Positions 37,931 through 47,345 of a stretch of 64,000 bases of DNA are shown piece by piece. The notes under the pieces were generated by a model, which was not told the origin of the DNA, searched no databases, and was given only the letters and a program-made list of their open reading frames with translations. Both the position numbers and the translations under genes were made by a program. The DNA comes from Bacteroidota bacterium. GTDB lineage: Bacteria > Bacteroidota > Bacteroidia > AKYH767-A > JAHEYN01. The stretch lies in NCBI GenBank assembly GCA_023251555.1, contig JAHEYN010000009.1, positions 57,943 through 121,942 on the forward strand, given 5' to 3'. The first letter of the stretch is position 1; each line of letters begins with the position of its first letter.

Positions 37931-38995
37931 ATGAAAGTCCTCCACCTTCCTCATAATGTCGCATCAAAAATCAGCATTACAGTTGATGCGCTTAACAGCA
38001 AAGGGATAGATGCTAAGGGGATCGCCATCAATAACCAGGCGAATCAGAATGCAAGAAATATCCTTACGATAAATCCTGCAGCGTACAGTTTTCTTGAACC
38101 GGGCAAATATTTTTCAGTAATAAAGAGTTTTTACAAACTATATCGTCTTATTGAATGGGCAGATATTGTGCACTGGTATTTTGATTACAGGGTGCTCCAT
38201 TCGGCCTGGGCATTGAATCATATAAGAAAGCTGGACAAGCCGGCAGTGGTAGAATGGGCAGGTTCAGACATCCGCATCCCGGAAATACTTGCGAAAAACA
38301 ATCCCTATTATGCCGCGAGTTTTAAGGAAGATTACGAATATCAGTACGAAAGTCTCGGGCATTCAAGAGATATGCAGCAGAAATTCCGGGCTGCTGGTTT
38401 CACAGCCCTTGTGAGGCCGGAGCTTGAAGATTTTATCCAGAGGGATATTTTTCCGGATTATTACAAAATCAATAACCGCATTGATGTAAAAAATATTCAG
38501 CCCTGTTATCCTGCTGTTGATAACAAGAAGCCTCTCGTTATACACGCTTCGACCGCCCGTCATGCAAAAGGCACAGGCTATATCTTAAATGCAATTGAGG
38601 CTCTGAAATCCAGGTTTGACCTGGAATTTGTATTGATTGAAAATATGCCGGCATTAAAAATACATGAGTTGATGAAACGTGCAGACATTGTAATTGACCA
38701 ATTGATCCTGGGGGCCTTTGGGACCACTGCCCTGGAGGCAATGGCATACGGGAAGCCTGTTATTTGCTATATTGAACCGGAATTAGAAAAAAAAACCGGG
38801 GAAAGCCTGCCCATTGTCAACGCCAGCCCGGATACAATAGCGGAAAAACTGGAAATACTGATTCAGTCTCCGGAGATGAGAAACGAAAAGGGGAAACAAG
38901 GAAGAGGTTATGTGGAGCAATACCATAATGCAGAAAAAATTGCATTACAGCTGATAGACATCTACCGGGGAATAATAGACCGGAAGAAGAAGTAA
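37931..38995 (+). CDS. Glycosyltransferase, GT4-like (GT-B fold)
   Basis: The 354-residue cytoplasmic protein has the two Rossmann halves of a GT-B enzyme: MKVLHLPHNVASKISITVDAL at the N-terminus and, in the C-terminal half, LVIHASTARHAKGT with the donor-site motif GAFGTTALEAMAYGKPVICYI (about residues 260-280). The donor and acceptor are unknown. It lies 4 bases before the Wzx-like flippase gene, implying joint synthesis and export of a lipid-linked glycan. Confidence 0.82.
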   Translation: MKVLHLPHNVASKISITVDALNSKGIDAKGIAINNQANQNARNILTINPAAYSFLEPGKYFSVIKSFYKLYRLIEWADIVHWYFDYRVLHSAWALNHIRKLDKPAVVEWAGSDIRIPEILAKNNPYYAASFKEDYEYQYESLGHSRDMQQKFRAAGFTALVRPELEDFIQRDIFPDYYKINNRIDVKNIQPCYPAVDNKKPLVIHASTARHAKGTGYILNAIEALKSRFDLEFVLIENMPALKIHELMKRADIVIDQLILGAFGTTALEAMAYGKPVICYIEPELEKKTGESLPIVNASPDTIAEKLEILIQSPEMRNEKGKQGRGYVEQYHNAEKIALQLIDIYRGIIDRKKK

Positions 38996-38999
38996 GGCC

Positions 39000-40415
39000 A
39001 TGCGGAAGCATTTTAAGCAATTAGCCTCGGAAAGCCTGGTTTACGGCTTATCAAAAGTATTTACGCGATTAGTAAGTTTCTTTTTTGTCCCGCTTTATAC
39101 GCATCTTTTCACGCCTTCCGAATATGGGACCCTGAGCATCACCACAAATACTTTTTTCTTTGCGTCAATCTTTGTTGTTTTCGGCCTTGACACTGCTGCC
39201 GGGGTATTTTTCTGGGACAGGAACGAAGAACAGGAGCAAAAGAAAACTTTTTCATCCTGGTTCTGGATGCAACTCTTATTCAGCATCCTGGCAGCATTTG
39301 CTTTCATCATTTTCAGCAAGGGAGTAAGTTACAGGCTGCTTAACACAGAAGATGTTTCATATTATTTTATTCTTGGCGCCATAAACCTTGTCTTTGCCGG
39401 AATCCCTGATATATTAATAAACTGGCTGAGGCTGCAAAGAAGGGCGAAGGCCACTTTTTATTTTTCTGCAGTAACAAGTGTTATCAGTATAGGGTGCAAC
39501 ATCTTATTTGTAGCTGTTTTAAAAAGAGGGCTTGAAGGGGTTTTTCTGAGCCAGGTAATTACATCTGCCGCAGGGACTGTCATCACCCTTTTCATGATGA
39601 AAAACTGGCTGAGCCTTGCACATGTTGACCTTAACAAGTTGAAGGCGATGCTTCGTTTTTCCTTCCCGCTTATTCCTGCTGCAATAGCATCCTGGCTGTT
39701 GAGCGCGTCCGGTCCTTATTTTCTTGAGCACTATAAAGGCCTGGGGGATGCCGGTATTTTCCAGGTTGGAAGCACTATAGCTTCAGGAATGGGAATAGCC
39801 ATAGCGGCCTTCCAAATGGCCTGGGGGCCATTTGCCCTGTCGCTCCAGAAAAATGAAAAAGCAAAAGAGATTTATGCGGAAATGTTCAGGGTGTATATTT
39901 CTGCTGCCTCTTTGCTTGCCATGGCGCTGTTTCTTTTTGCCCCTGAAATACTTGACTTGTTTACAAGTGAAAGCTATCATTCTGCAAGTTATATAACAGG
40001 CATTTTAGGCTATAACATTGTATTGACAGGCACAGTATATGTCGCGTCTATAGGGCTTAACATTGTCAAAACCAATATTCCATATGTTAAAACCGTAATT
40101 ACAGGAGCGCTTTTGAATATTGCCCTTTATTACCTGCTGATCCCGGCATTCAGCAGTGAGGGGGCGGCAATTGCCATACTGGCAGGGCAAACCGTAAGAT
40201 GTATTTTTCTTTTTTCTGCAGCTCAGAAAAGATATCCTATTCCGTACAATTTCAGATATGCAATAATAGTCCCGGCCGTCTCCTTTTTTGCCGGCATTAC
40301 CACGCTTTATTTTCTTCCCCGTAATTTCATTCCGGGTCTTGTAATTAAGATTGTGATAACCCTGTGCTTCGGGGGAATAATGCTGTTCCTGAATAAAAGA
40401 ATTCTGAAAAAATAA
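39000..40415 (+). CDS. Wzx-like polysaccharide flippase (MATE/PST superfamily)
   Basis: The 471-residue integral membrane protein has about twelve to fourteen hydrophobic helices. It starts with ESLVYGLSKVFTRLVSFFFVPLYTHLFTPSEYGTLS, the characteristic opening of Wzx/oligosaccharide flippases, and continues with paired helices and short polar loops. It would move an undecaprenyl-linked repeat unit across the inner membrane. It follows the glycosyltransferase by 4 bases and abuts the end of the convergent asnB gene with no bases between. Confidence 0.88.
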   Translation: MRKHFKQLASESLVYGLSKVFTRLVSFFFVPLYTHLFTPSEYGTLSITTNTFFFASIFVVFGLDTAAGVFFWDRNEEQEQKKTFSSWFWMQLLFSILAAFAFIIFSKGVSYRLLNTEDVSYYFILGAINLVFAGIPDILINWLRLQRRAKATFYFSAVTSVISIGCNILFVAVLKRGLEGVFLSQVITSAAGTVITLFMMKNWLSLAHVDLNKLKAMLRFSFPLIPAAIASWLLSASGPYFLEHYKGLGDAGIFQVGSTIASGMGIAIAAFQMAWGPFALSLQKNEKAKEIYAEMFRVYISAASLLAMALFLFAPEILDLFTSESYHSASYITGILGYNIVLTGTVYVASIGLNIVKTNIPYVKTVITGALLNIALYYLLIPAFSSEGAAIAILAGQTVRCIFLFSAAQKRYPIPYNFRYAIIVPAVSFFAGITTLYFLPRNFIPGLVIKIVITLCFGGIMLFLNKRILKK

Positions 40416-42275
40416 TCAGTGTTCAAATAATTTTCCCGCCATCCAGTACTTCCAGCTGTTATCAATTGTTTCCACTGCACTTTCAGGGCTTGGTTGTTTA
40501 TCCAATACTTTCCTGTCAAGTATCTGCTCTTTAACAAGGAACTCTTTAGAGCATTTTATTTTTTCCTGAACCCGTTTTTCCTGCATCCACTTTTTCTGAG
40601 GGGGTTCAAATCCCACCTTGTCCTTGCGCCATGCAATCTCAGCGGGCAGGATTTTTTCAAAGGCTTTGCGTAAAGGGTATTTTGTCCATCCATTATACAT
40701 TTTGTATAGACAAGGAATCTGAAAAGCAAGCTCCACAAGCTTATGCGACAAAAACGGCAGCCTCACTTCTACAGAATGCGCCATTGAATTCCGGTCGGCA
40801 TGGCGGAGTATCTGCTCCATAGATTCCCCGCAAACGCCGTCCTTCATGACCATTCCAAGATCTGGCTCCGTTCTGATCCGGACAGCATACAAATGCTTTT
40901 TGTGGGACGCAAAGAAATCATGCCCGAGATCGGGTTGGGCAATACCGTAACGAATTCTTTTAAAGGTGGCGAGTTGCTTATAGTTCCTGCCCATCATTAC
41001 CTGCATCCAGAACTTAATATCTCTTCTGTAATCCGAACCATTTGTTTCTGCATACCTATTCAACTGTTCCTTGTATGCCTTTTTGTTTTTCAAAAAAAGT
41101 TCTTCGAAATAATACCGGAAATAATATGGATAGCCTGCAAATACCTCGTCGGCCCCCTGCCCGTCAAGTAATACCGTAACATTGTTCTGCCTGGCAAGCC
41201 TCATCACTTCATACTGTGCCACTATGCTCGATGAAAGGAAGGGCTCTTCCTGATGGTAGAAGATTTTATCTATGCGGTCAATGAGATCCTGTGCTCCGGG
41301 AGTAACAAAGTGAGGGTCCGCCTTTACGCGGGAAAGAAGAATATCCATGTATTTTCCCTCGTCCTTTTCAAAGCCGGGGAAGCGGGCAGAAAATGTTTTT
41401 TGCCGGAAAGTTTTTTCTTTATTCAGTTCACTGATAATACTCACAACAATCGAACTGTCTATCCCTCCTGAAAGGCTTGTCCCGACCGGCACATCAGAGC
41501 GCAACCTATTACCGACAGAATCAACCATAAGATTGCCTATCTGCGTATAAACTTCCTCTATATGCAGATTAGTGTTTTTACCCGTATCAATGTTCCAGTA
41601 TTTCTTTTTTTGAAGCCGGAGGCTGTTATCAATAATAAAATAGTGTGCAGAAGGCAATTTGCAGATGTTCTCAAAAAAAGTATCCTCCATATTGTCCGGG
41701 TTATCAACATATCCTGAAACAAGAAAATTACAAAGCATTACAGGATTTACCTTTCTTACAATGCCTGCAGCAAACAAAGCTTTCATCTCTGAAGCAAAAG
41801 CAAAACCTTTTCCGGGCTGATAGTGATAATAAAACGGTTTTTCCCCGAACCTGTCGCGCGCGCAAAAAAGTTTTTTCTCGAGTTTGTCATAGATGGCAAA
41901 AGAAAACATCCCGTCAAGTTCAGCAAGACAATTTTCTTTTTTCAAATCATACAATGCAAGAAGAACTTCCGTGTCAGAAAGAGATCTGAAATTATATCCC
42001 TTTTTTTGAAGTTCATTCCTTAATTCCCTGTAGTTGTATATTTCGCCGTTATAGGTAATTACATACCTGTCAAGATACGACATGGGTTGTCCGGCATTTT
42101 CGCTGAGGTCAATAACGGCAAGTCTCCTGTGCCCAAGACCGAGTTTGCCGTCGTCTGAAATAAAATAGCCTTCCGCGTCAGGGCCTCTGTGTACAAGAGA
42201 GTCTGTCATCCTTTTGAGCAGATCACGTGAGACGGCAGAAGAATCTGTTCCGAATAATCCGGCAATTCCACACAT
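40416..42275 (-). CDS. asnB: Asparagine synthase (glutamine-hydrolysing)
   Basis: AsnB transfers glutamine-derived ammonia to aspartate or, in polysaccharide loci, often to a sugar carboxylate. After Met removal the nucleophile Cys2 starts the glutaminase domain (MCGIAGLFG). The synthetase domain has the PP-loop SLSGGIDSSIV and DGQGADEVFAGYP. The ORF track begins 56 codons too early, since the catalytic Cys must be N-terminal, so the start is 42275 (619 residues). The position beside a flippase and glycosyltransferase suggests a glycan-amidating role, but housekeeping asparagine synthesis is equally possible. Confidence 0.93.
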   Translation of the reverse strand: MCGIAGLFGTDSSAVSRDLLKRMTDSLVHRGPDAEGYFISDDGKLGLGHRRLAVIDLSENAGQPMSYLDRYVITYNGEIYNYRELRNELQKKGYNFRSLSDTEVLLALYDLKKENCLAELDGMFSFAIYDKLEKKLFCARDRFGEKPFYYHYQPGKGFAFASEMKALFAAGIVRKVNPVMLCNFLVSGYVDNPDNMEDTFFENICKLPSAHYFIIDNSLRLQKKKYWNIDTGKNTNLHIEEVYTQIGNLMVDSVGNRLRSDVPVGTSLSGGIDSSIVVSIISELNKEKTFRQKTFSARFPGFEKDEGKYMDILLSRVKADPHFVTPGAQDLIDRIDKIFYHQEEPFLSSSIVAQYEVMRLARQNNVTVLLDGQGADEVFAGYPYYFRYYFEELFLKNKKAYKEQLNRYAETNGSDYRRDIKFWMQVMMGRNYKQLATFKRIRYGIAQPDLGHDFFASHKKHLYAVRIRTEPDLGMVMKDGVCGESMEQILRHADRNSMAHSVEVRLPFLSHKLVELAFQIPCLYKMYNGWTKYPLRKAFEKILPAEIAWRKDKVGFEPPQKKWMQEKRVQEKIKCSKEFLVKEQILDRKVLDKQPSPESAVETIDNSWKYWMAGKLFEH

Positions 42276-42619
42276 AAAAGTAAAAATAGAGAAAAACGGC
42301 AAGAACAGGGCATCTCCCGTAAAGTCAAATTTATCACTCCCTATGATGCACAAGGAAGAGCTGTCTGGACAGGAGCGATTTAAGCCTCTGAAAAACGAGT
42401 CCTTGCCAGAAGAGATCCCATCTTTTGCGAATTGAATATGCAATTCATGGCCAACGGGATATTCCGCCTACACAGAAAACCTGTATATTCGCATTCCTCC
42501 ATAATATCTGTGCTTCAGATTCCTTCGCAGGCAGATGAATAACAGGGAATAAAAAAAGATTGGGAAACAGAATGCATATTTAATTTACCTCCGGAATACG
42601 AATCAGGCCTTCCTTATAT
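42276..42619. other. Intergenic region between asnB and gpsA
   Basis: About 340 bases of divergent spacer that must hold both promoters. It contains a palindrome GAATTG-AATATG-CAATTC (42429-42446) and TATATTCGC near 42484, which is close to a -7 box. No gene or RNA was recognised. Confidence 0.45.
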
Positions 42620-43693
42620 ATGAATAGCAAAGAAAACGGGGCCCCCGTAGCAGTAATAGGCTCCGGTAGTTTTGGAACTGCGATTGCAAATATTCTTGCA
42701 GAAAATAATGTCGTACTGTTATACACGCGGAGAGACGATGTTGCGGCAAACATTAATAAATCTCACGAGCACAATAATCAGAAAATAAATCCGAGGATTA
42801 CCGCTACTACCCGTATTGAGCATATAACCGGTGAGTGTAAGCTTATTTTTCCTATAGTTCCTTCAGCCAACTTCCGGGATATGATAAAAAACTTTTCTCC
42901 TTCTCTTCACAAGGATCATATCCTTATTCACGGCACAAAAGGATTTGATGTCAATCTTCCCGAGGGCAAGAAATTTGCCCGACAAGATGCCAGTGCGGGA
43001 GAAAGTATTCCCCTGAGCCGGGAGCAGGTGCGCACTATGAGTGAAGTGATGCTCGAAGAAAGTTCAGTTGAAAAAGTAGGATGCCTTGCGGGCCCTAATC
43101 TTGTCGGGGAGCTTGCAGCAGGACAACCCGCAGCTACCGTAGTTGGAAGCCGGTACGACGAAGTAATAAAAGAGGGCCAGAAGGCTTTGAAAAGCAGTCG
43201 CTTTAAAGTTTTTGGAACACATGACCTGACGGGTGTGGAGTTAGCCGGGGTTTTGAAAAACGTTATGGCCATCGGATCGGGAATTCTCAGCGGGCTGGGA
43301 TTTGGGGATAATGCACGGGCTCTGCTCATCACGCGGGGTCTTGCCGAGATGATGCACCTGGGAAAAGTCCTCGGTGCCGCACAACAGGCATTTTTCGGGC
43401 TTTCGGGAGTCGGGGATCTTGTAGCCACATGCAGCAGTAAGCTAAGCCGTAATTTCACTGTTGGACACCGTATTGCAAAAGGAGAAAATCTGGAAGCAAT
43501 TCTCAGCTCCATGAACGAGGTAGCAGAGGGACTCAATACCATTAAAGTAACCAAAGGTCTTGCCGACCACTACAAAATAAGGGTTCCCATTACACAAACG
43601 CTTTACAAAGTAGTTTACGAAGGGCTTACTGCAGAAGAAGGAATGAAATACCTGATGGACTATCCTTTCAACATAGATGTGGATTTCTTATAA
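42620..43693 (+). CDS. gpsA: NAD(P)-dependent glycerol-3-phosphate dehydrogenase
   Basis: GpsA reduces dihydroxyacetone phosphate to sn-glycerol-3-phosphate for phospholipid synthesis. The Rossmann motif VIGSGSFGTAIAN (residues 11-23) binds the cofactor. LAGVLKNVMAIGSGILSGLG contains the catalytic Lys, and CSSKLSRNFTVG is the substrate-binding signature. The length, 357, is about 20 residues over the usual 330-340 because of an insertion around residues 115-150 (GFDVNLPEGKKFARQDASAGES), a feature I recall from other Bacteroidota. It is followed after 9 bases by a GT-C-like membrane protein. Confidence 0.94.
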   Translation: MNSKENGAPVAVIGSGSFGTAIANILAENNVVLLYTRRDDVAANINKSHEHNNQKINPRITATTRIEHITGECKLIFPIVPSANFRDMIKNFSPSLHKDHILIHGTKGFDVNLPEGKKFARQDASAGESIPLSREQVRTMSEVMLEESSVEKVGCLAGPNLVGELAAGQPAATVVGSRYDEVIKEGQKALKSSRFKVFGTHDLTGVELAGVLKNVMAIGSGILSGLGFGDNARALLITRGLAEMMHLGKVLGAAQQAFFGLSGVGDLVATCSSKLSRNFTVGHRIAKGENLEAILSSMNEVAEGLNTIKVTKGLADHYKIRVPITQTLYKVVYEGLTAEEGMKYLMDYPFNIDVDFL

Positions 43694-43702
43694 TCATGCA
43701 GC

Positions 43703-45301
43703 GTGTTCTTTAGAGAACAACAAATACTGAATCTCCGGAAGGAAGTTTTTTTGATATCCCCTTTCGCTGCTGCTTTTCTTTTTACGCTTACATTTCACAG
43801 CATTTTTTCTCCCTTAAGCTTTGAAGATGATCATATCTATGAAAAGATAGTTCATCCGGAAATGGGGTACTTTGAAAAGTATGAGAAACATGAGTATTAC
43901 GGCAGCCTGGTACAATTCAATAAGTTATACCTGCGTACTGGCAGGTTCCATCCTGTAACACTAACGGGGGTATGGCTCATTGCCAGGGTCACCCATGCCA
44001 ATCCGGTGGCTGTTCACATAATTATCTTCTTATTTGCAATGACAACTGCTGTGTTGTTTTTTTCAGTCCTGAGACATCTTGGGGTGTCCGTTTTTCCGGC
44101 AGTCCTGTTTATGTTTCTTTTTCTTACAGGCCGTTATGACGAAGTCTGGTGGCGGACTACAGGAGAAACCTTCGGTATGTTTTTTTTACTGTTGTCCCTG
44201 TTTTTTCTTTTGTTGTCCTTGCGGGAAAATGCCGGAATTATCAATGGTGCCTGTGGTATTTTTTTTCTTTTTCTTTCTGCCCTCTGTAAGGAAAGCTTTA
44301 TAGTTCTTATCCCGGTTATAATTGCCGGATATATGATGGTGCCCGGGAAAAACAAATTTATTCTTTGGGGGATCATATTCTCCGGGCTGTTGTGCCTTGC
44401 AGGGTTGTTTCTCACGCTCCGGGGAAACCCCGCCATGGTTCCGAATGGGATTTTTTCTTTCTCAAAGAATCTCCTTGTCAATAATCTACTGCACTTAACC
44501 GGCCCCTGGCCTTACTGGCTGATAATTGCTGCGGGGGTTTTCATATATTCCGGGAAAAAGAAGAATGTCCCGGAACTGTTTCTCTTTGCCGCTACTATGA
44601 TCGCCTGGATCCTGTCCCAGTTATTTATCTATAAAGACATTGTCATTTTCCCTTCATGCCGTTACTTAGTGCCAGGAGCTCTGGTTGTACTTGTTTTTGC
44701 TGCCGTATTATTAGAAGTACTTAAAAGGAATATGCCATTATTACTATACAGGATATTATTGGGAGCTTTGGTTTTGTTTCTCCTGCTGAATGCAAGAAAC
44801 GTTTTTGTAAACAGCTATTTTTATGGCAGCAGAGCAAAGGCTTATCACAAAATGCTTGATACTGTTGCCGGTTCACGGCCAACATCATTGGCTGTAGTGG
44901 TCGGCAATGGGGAATGTTATGAATTTTTTGAATCCACGCTGGTACAATTAAGCAGGCGGAACATAAATGTGCCTGTAAAATATATGGAGTTGTTCGAAGA
45001 TCAAACCGCTATTCTGTATCCTGATTCTCTCCTTATAACAAACACCGGGGCGATGCATCTGCAGGAGCGAAAGCCGGCAACCAGCCTTTGGGAAGTTCTC
45101 CGGAATGATACAGCCTTAAACTATGTGATTTTTACGACACCTGCGGAGTTCGGACAATTCAAGGCAAAAGATTATAATAAGGGATTCGGCAAAGTACTTA
45201 CTTTCCCGGCTTTATACTATAGCGCATCTTCCCTGAATTTGCTGCATCCCCCTTTTGCTATTCAACCTGCAACGCTGACATACACATGTCTAAAAAAATG
45301 A
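43703..45301 (+). CDS. Polytopic membrane protein, GT-C/GT39-like
   Basis: This 532-residue protein has about eleven transmembrane helices in its first 370 residues and a soluble C-terminal domain (from about 380, SRAKAYHKMLDTVAGS). The loop after helix 1 has FEDDHIYEKI, an acidic pair where GT-C glycosyltransferases carry their catalytic Asp/Glu. A lipid-phosphate-sugar-dependent glycosyltransferase is therefore the best guess, without a known substrate. It starts with GTG (no in-frame ATG nearby). It lies 9 bases after gpsA. Confidence 0.7.
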   Translation: MFFREQQILNLRKEVFLISPFAAAFLFTLTFHSIFSPLSFEDDHIYEKIVHPEMGYFEKYEKHEYYGSLVQFNKLYLRTGRFHPVTLTGVWLIARVTHANPVAVHIIIFLFAMTTAVLFFSVLRHLGVSVFPAVLFMFLFLTGRYDEVWWRTTGETFGMFFLLLSLFFLLLSLRENAGIINGACGIFFLFLSALCKESFIVLIPVIIAGYMMVPGKNKFILWGIIFSGLLCLAGLFLTLRGNPAMVPNGIFSFSKNLLVNNLLHLTGPWPYWLIIAAGVFIYSGKKKNVPELFLFAATMIAWILSQLFIYKDIVIFPSCRYLVPGALVVLVFAAVLLEVLKRNMPLLLYRILLGALVLFLLLNARNVFVNSYFYGSRAKAYHKMLDTVAGSRPTSLAVVVGNGECYEFFESTLVQLSRRNINVPVKYMELFEDQTAILYPDSLLITNTGAMHLQERKPATSLWEVLRNDTALNYVIFTTPAEFGQFKAKDYNKGFGKVLTFPALYYSASSLNLLHPPFAIQPATLTYTCLKK

Positions 45302-45302
45302 A

Positions 45303-45333
45303 AAAGCCGTCCATGCATTGCAAAGACGGCTTT
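45303..45333. terminator. Bidirectional rho-independent terminator
   Basis: AAAGCCGTC and GACGGCTTT form a perfect 9-bp stem between two convergent genes. The minus-strand side is followed by a T-rich tract (TTTTTCATTTTTTT). The plus-strand gene's stop codon lies just before the stem. Confidence 0.8.
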
Positions 45334-45359
45334 CTTGTTTGCCAATAACAGGATGTTCT

Positions 45360-46385
45360 TTATTGGTTTTTCCCGACAAGGAATTTTCCTTTCATATTTC
45401 CCGCCTGATAATAATACAAACCCCGGGCGTAGGCAGCAGTATTTATTCTGGCTTTCCCCGCATTAAACATTACCCGCTCAATTTCCCGGCCTGTTGCATC
45501 GAATATAACGGCTTCTTTAACATGTCCTGCTGCAATAATTGTATAATCACTAACAGCAGGGTTGGGAAACCCTTTCGCCTCCGGAATTTCCAGGCTTTCT
45601 ATGCCGCTGGGCGTGGGCAGAGCAAGCAGGTATGAAGCCCTATAAACATTATTATTTGCATCTGTCTTAATCTCCACAATAGGGAACCGGGCGCTGGTGT
45701 CACTCGTCCACCACCTGTAAGTAACCTGGGTATCAGCAGTTGCATAAATATTTTGCCACATATTGTTGGCAGTATAATGTAAAAACAAACTGTCAACGGA
45801 CACCTCGGTATATGCCTGACGCTGACTATTAAAACTGCCAAGAGGTGTTGTAACAGAGCCCCATGCATCTATCTGACTGAAATAGGCAAGGGAAGAAACC
45901 ATTCTTATGGAATCAAACCCTATGCCTGCAGTATCAAACTCCATGGTGAAGAGCTTGCTGCTGCCGTTAAACACATCCAGATAGTTTGAAGGGAAGGCAA
46001 TAAAACGCTGTGGAGGAGTAAAAGATGCTCCACCGGAAGAGTCCCCGAACCCAATAATATCAAGTCCTGCAGAAGAGACTCCCAGGTAAATATACCCTCC
46101 ATTGCCTTCCGGTATAGCCAGATTGGCAGAGGGATAAGAAGATCCGAAAGGGGTCCAGTTAGGATTTGTGAAGATCGTGGTGTCCTGACTGTGATTCTGA
46201 AGTGATGTAAAATTCCAGGTCTGATTAGTGCCCCCCGCAGAAATGGAAACAGTCGGGGCTGTATCATTGGCCTGGGCGACCACATAGCCAACCCCTGGCA
46301 TATTTACCTGGGTGATAGTAACCTGGGCGTTAGCCAGAACAAGAGTTCCGCATACAGCGGATAGGAGAAGGATTTTTTTAAGCAT
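45360..46385 (-). CDS. Secreted protein with T9SS sorting domain
   Basis: A signal peptide (KKILLLSAVCGTLVLANA) precedes a beta-rich region with NQTWNFTSL and PQRFIAFPSNYL segments. The end, GFPNPAVSDYTII to ARGLYYYQAGNMKGKFLVGKN, is a type A sorting domain. The main domain resembles a widespread Bacteroidota secreted-protein type of unknown role. It is the third gene of a minus-strand run of three T9SS proteins, with gaps of 27 and 18 bases, and it ends at the terminator at 45303. Confidence 0.85.
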   Translation of the reverse strand: MLKKILLLSAVCGTLVLANAQVTITQVNMPGVGYVVAQANDTAPTVSISAGGTNQTWNFTSLQNHSQDTTIFTNPNWTPFGSSYPSANLAIPEGNGGYIYLGVSSAGLDIIGFGDSSGGASFTPPQRFIAFPSNYLDVFNGSSKLFTMEFDTAGIGFDSIRMVSSLAYFSQIDAWGSVTTPLGSFNSQRQAYTEVSVDSLFLHYTANNMWQNIYATADTQVTYRWWTSDTSARFPIVEIKTDANNNVYRASYLLALPTPSGIESLEIPEAKGFPNPAVSDYTIIAAGHVKEAVIFDATGREIERVMFNAGKARINTAAYARGLYYYQAGNMKGKFLVGKNQ

Positions 46386-46403
46386 AATACAGAATAGGTT
46401 AAA

Positions 46404-47318
46404 TTATTTGTTTACAATGAATCTCCCGGTATGGAGCAGTGTGTTCGCGGATGTCCTGATTTCATAAACATAAATTCCCTCGGGGTAGGAAGAAAGATTA
46501 ACGGCATTTCCGGTCATGGGGAGCTCATCAATTTTATTTCCGAGAATATTGTAGATGAGCAATTTGTTGTTGTTGTATACTGATGCGATGAACAGTTTAT
46601 CCACAGCAGGGTTTGGAAACACTTCTGCTACTTTTTTGTTTTTTGAAAGAAGTTCGTTCAAAGATATCGTTCCTGTAGGAAGCCCCATCAGGGAAAGATC
46701 GTCCACATTCAGAACTGTGCCGGCAGTGGCTGTAGCAGGCTGGTCGCAAAAAATAGTAACATTGACAGTATCAGCTGCTGTACCGGTAAAGAGGGGATTA
46801 TATGCAATCACCACGCTGAACATGGAATAAGTTGATTGCGCAGCACTGCTGGTGAACAACCCGCTGCCAATAGTATCTCTGGATGTCCCGTTCCATTTTG
46901 TGAGCATCACCGCAACGGAAAACATATCGGAGGCTCCTGCAGGCGCATACTTGTAATAGCCCACGAGAGAGTCAGGGGTTTGGATCCCGGTCAAGGGTAT
47001 TCCCCCGTCAATGGTATAAGTATAGGTACTGATATTTATCGTAATCTTCCCTGTGGTAATCACCCCGGGAACACCATATGTCAAAAAACTTTTTGTCTCG
47101 AGTTTAAGATCATATGAGCCTGCATAGGGAGCTGTTGCATCCTTGGATGCAGTGGTAAATCCATATCCGGAGGTAGTGGAATTAAGGGTTGTCCAACCCT
47201 GAGGGTCTTCATACATACCAAGGTTGTTCCAGGTTTCAAATCCCGCATTGGGGACCTGTGCGATAACTGATGCCGCTGCAAAAGCAGACAGTAAAAGAGG
47301 GAGGCTGAGTTTTTTCAT
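46404..47318 (-). CDS. PCMD-like secreted protein with T9SS sorting domain, copy 2
   Basis: After the signal peptide (LSLPLLLSAFAAASVIA) comes VPNAGFETWNNLGMYEDPQGW, the opening of PCMD-like putative carbohydrate-associated beta-sandwich domains, with ATAPYAGSYDLKLETKS and a later LNVDDLSLMG strand. The end (EVFPNPAVDKLFIA..GIYVYEIRTS) is a type A sorting domain. It is a paralogue of the adjacent gene at 47346, with matching motif order and length (304 vs 303). It is 18 bases from its downstream neighbour. Confidence 0.83.
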   Translation of the reverse strand: MKKLSLPLLLSAFAAASVIAQVPNAGFETWNNLGMYEDPQGWTTLNSTTSGYGFTTASKDATAPYAGSYDLKLETKSFLTYGVPGVITTGKITINISTYTYTIDGGIPLTGIQTPDSLVGYYKYAPAGASDMFSVAVMLTKWNGTSRDTIGSGLFTSSAAQSTYSMFSVVIAYNPLFTGTAADTVNVTIFCDQPATATAGTVLNVDDLSLMGLPTGTISLNELLSKNKKVAEVFPNPAVDKLFIASVYNNNKLLIYNILGNKIDELPMTGNAVNLSSYPEGIYVYEIRTSANTLLHTGRFIVNK

Positions 47319-47345
47319 GGAATTATTTTATAAATTGATTAGGGG

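Noticed and set aside
42573-42600. Possible promoter elements just before gpsA
   Set aside because: AT-rich, but no exact TAnnTTTG box, so it was not listed as a promoter.
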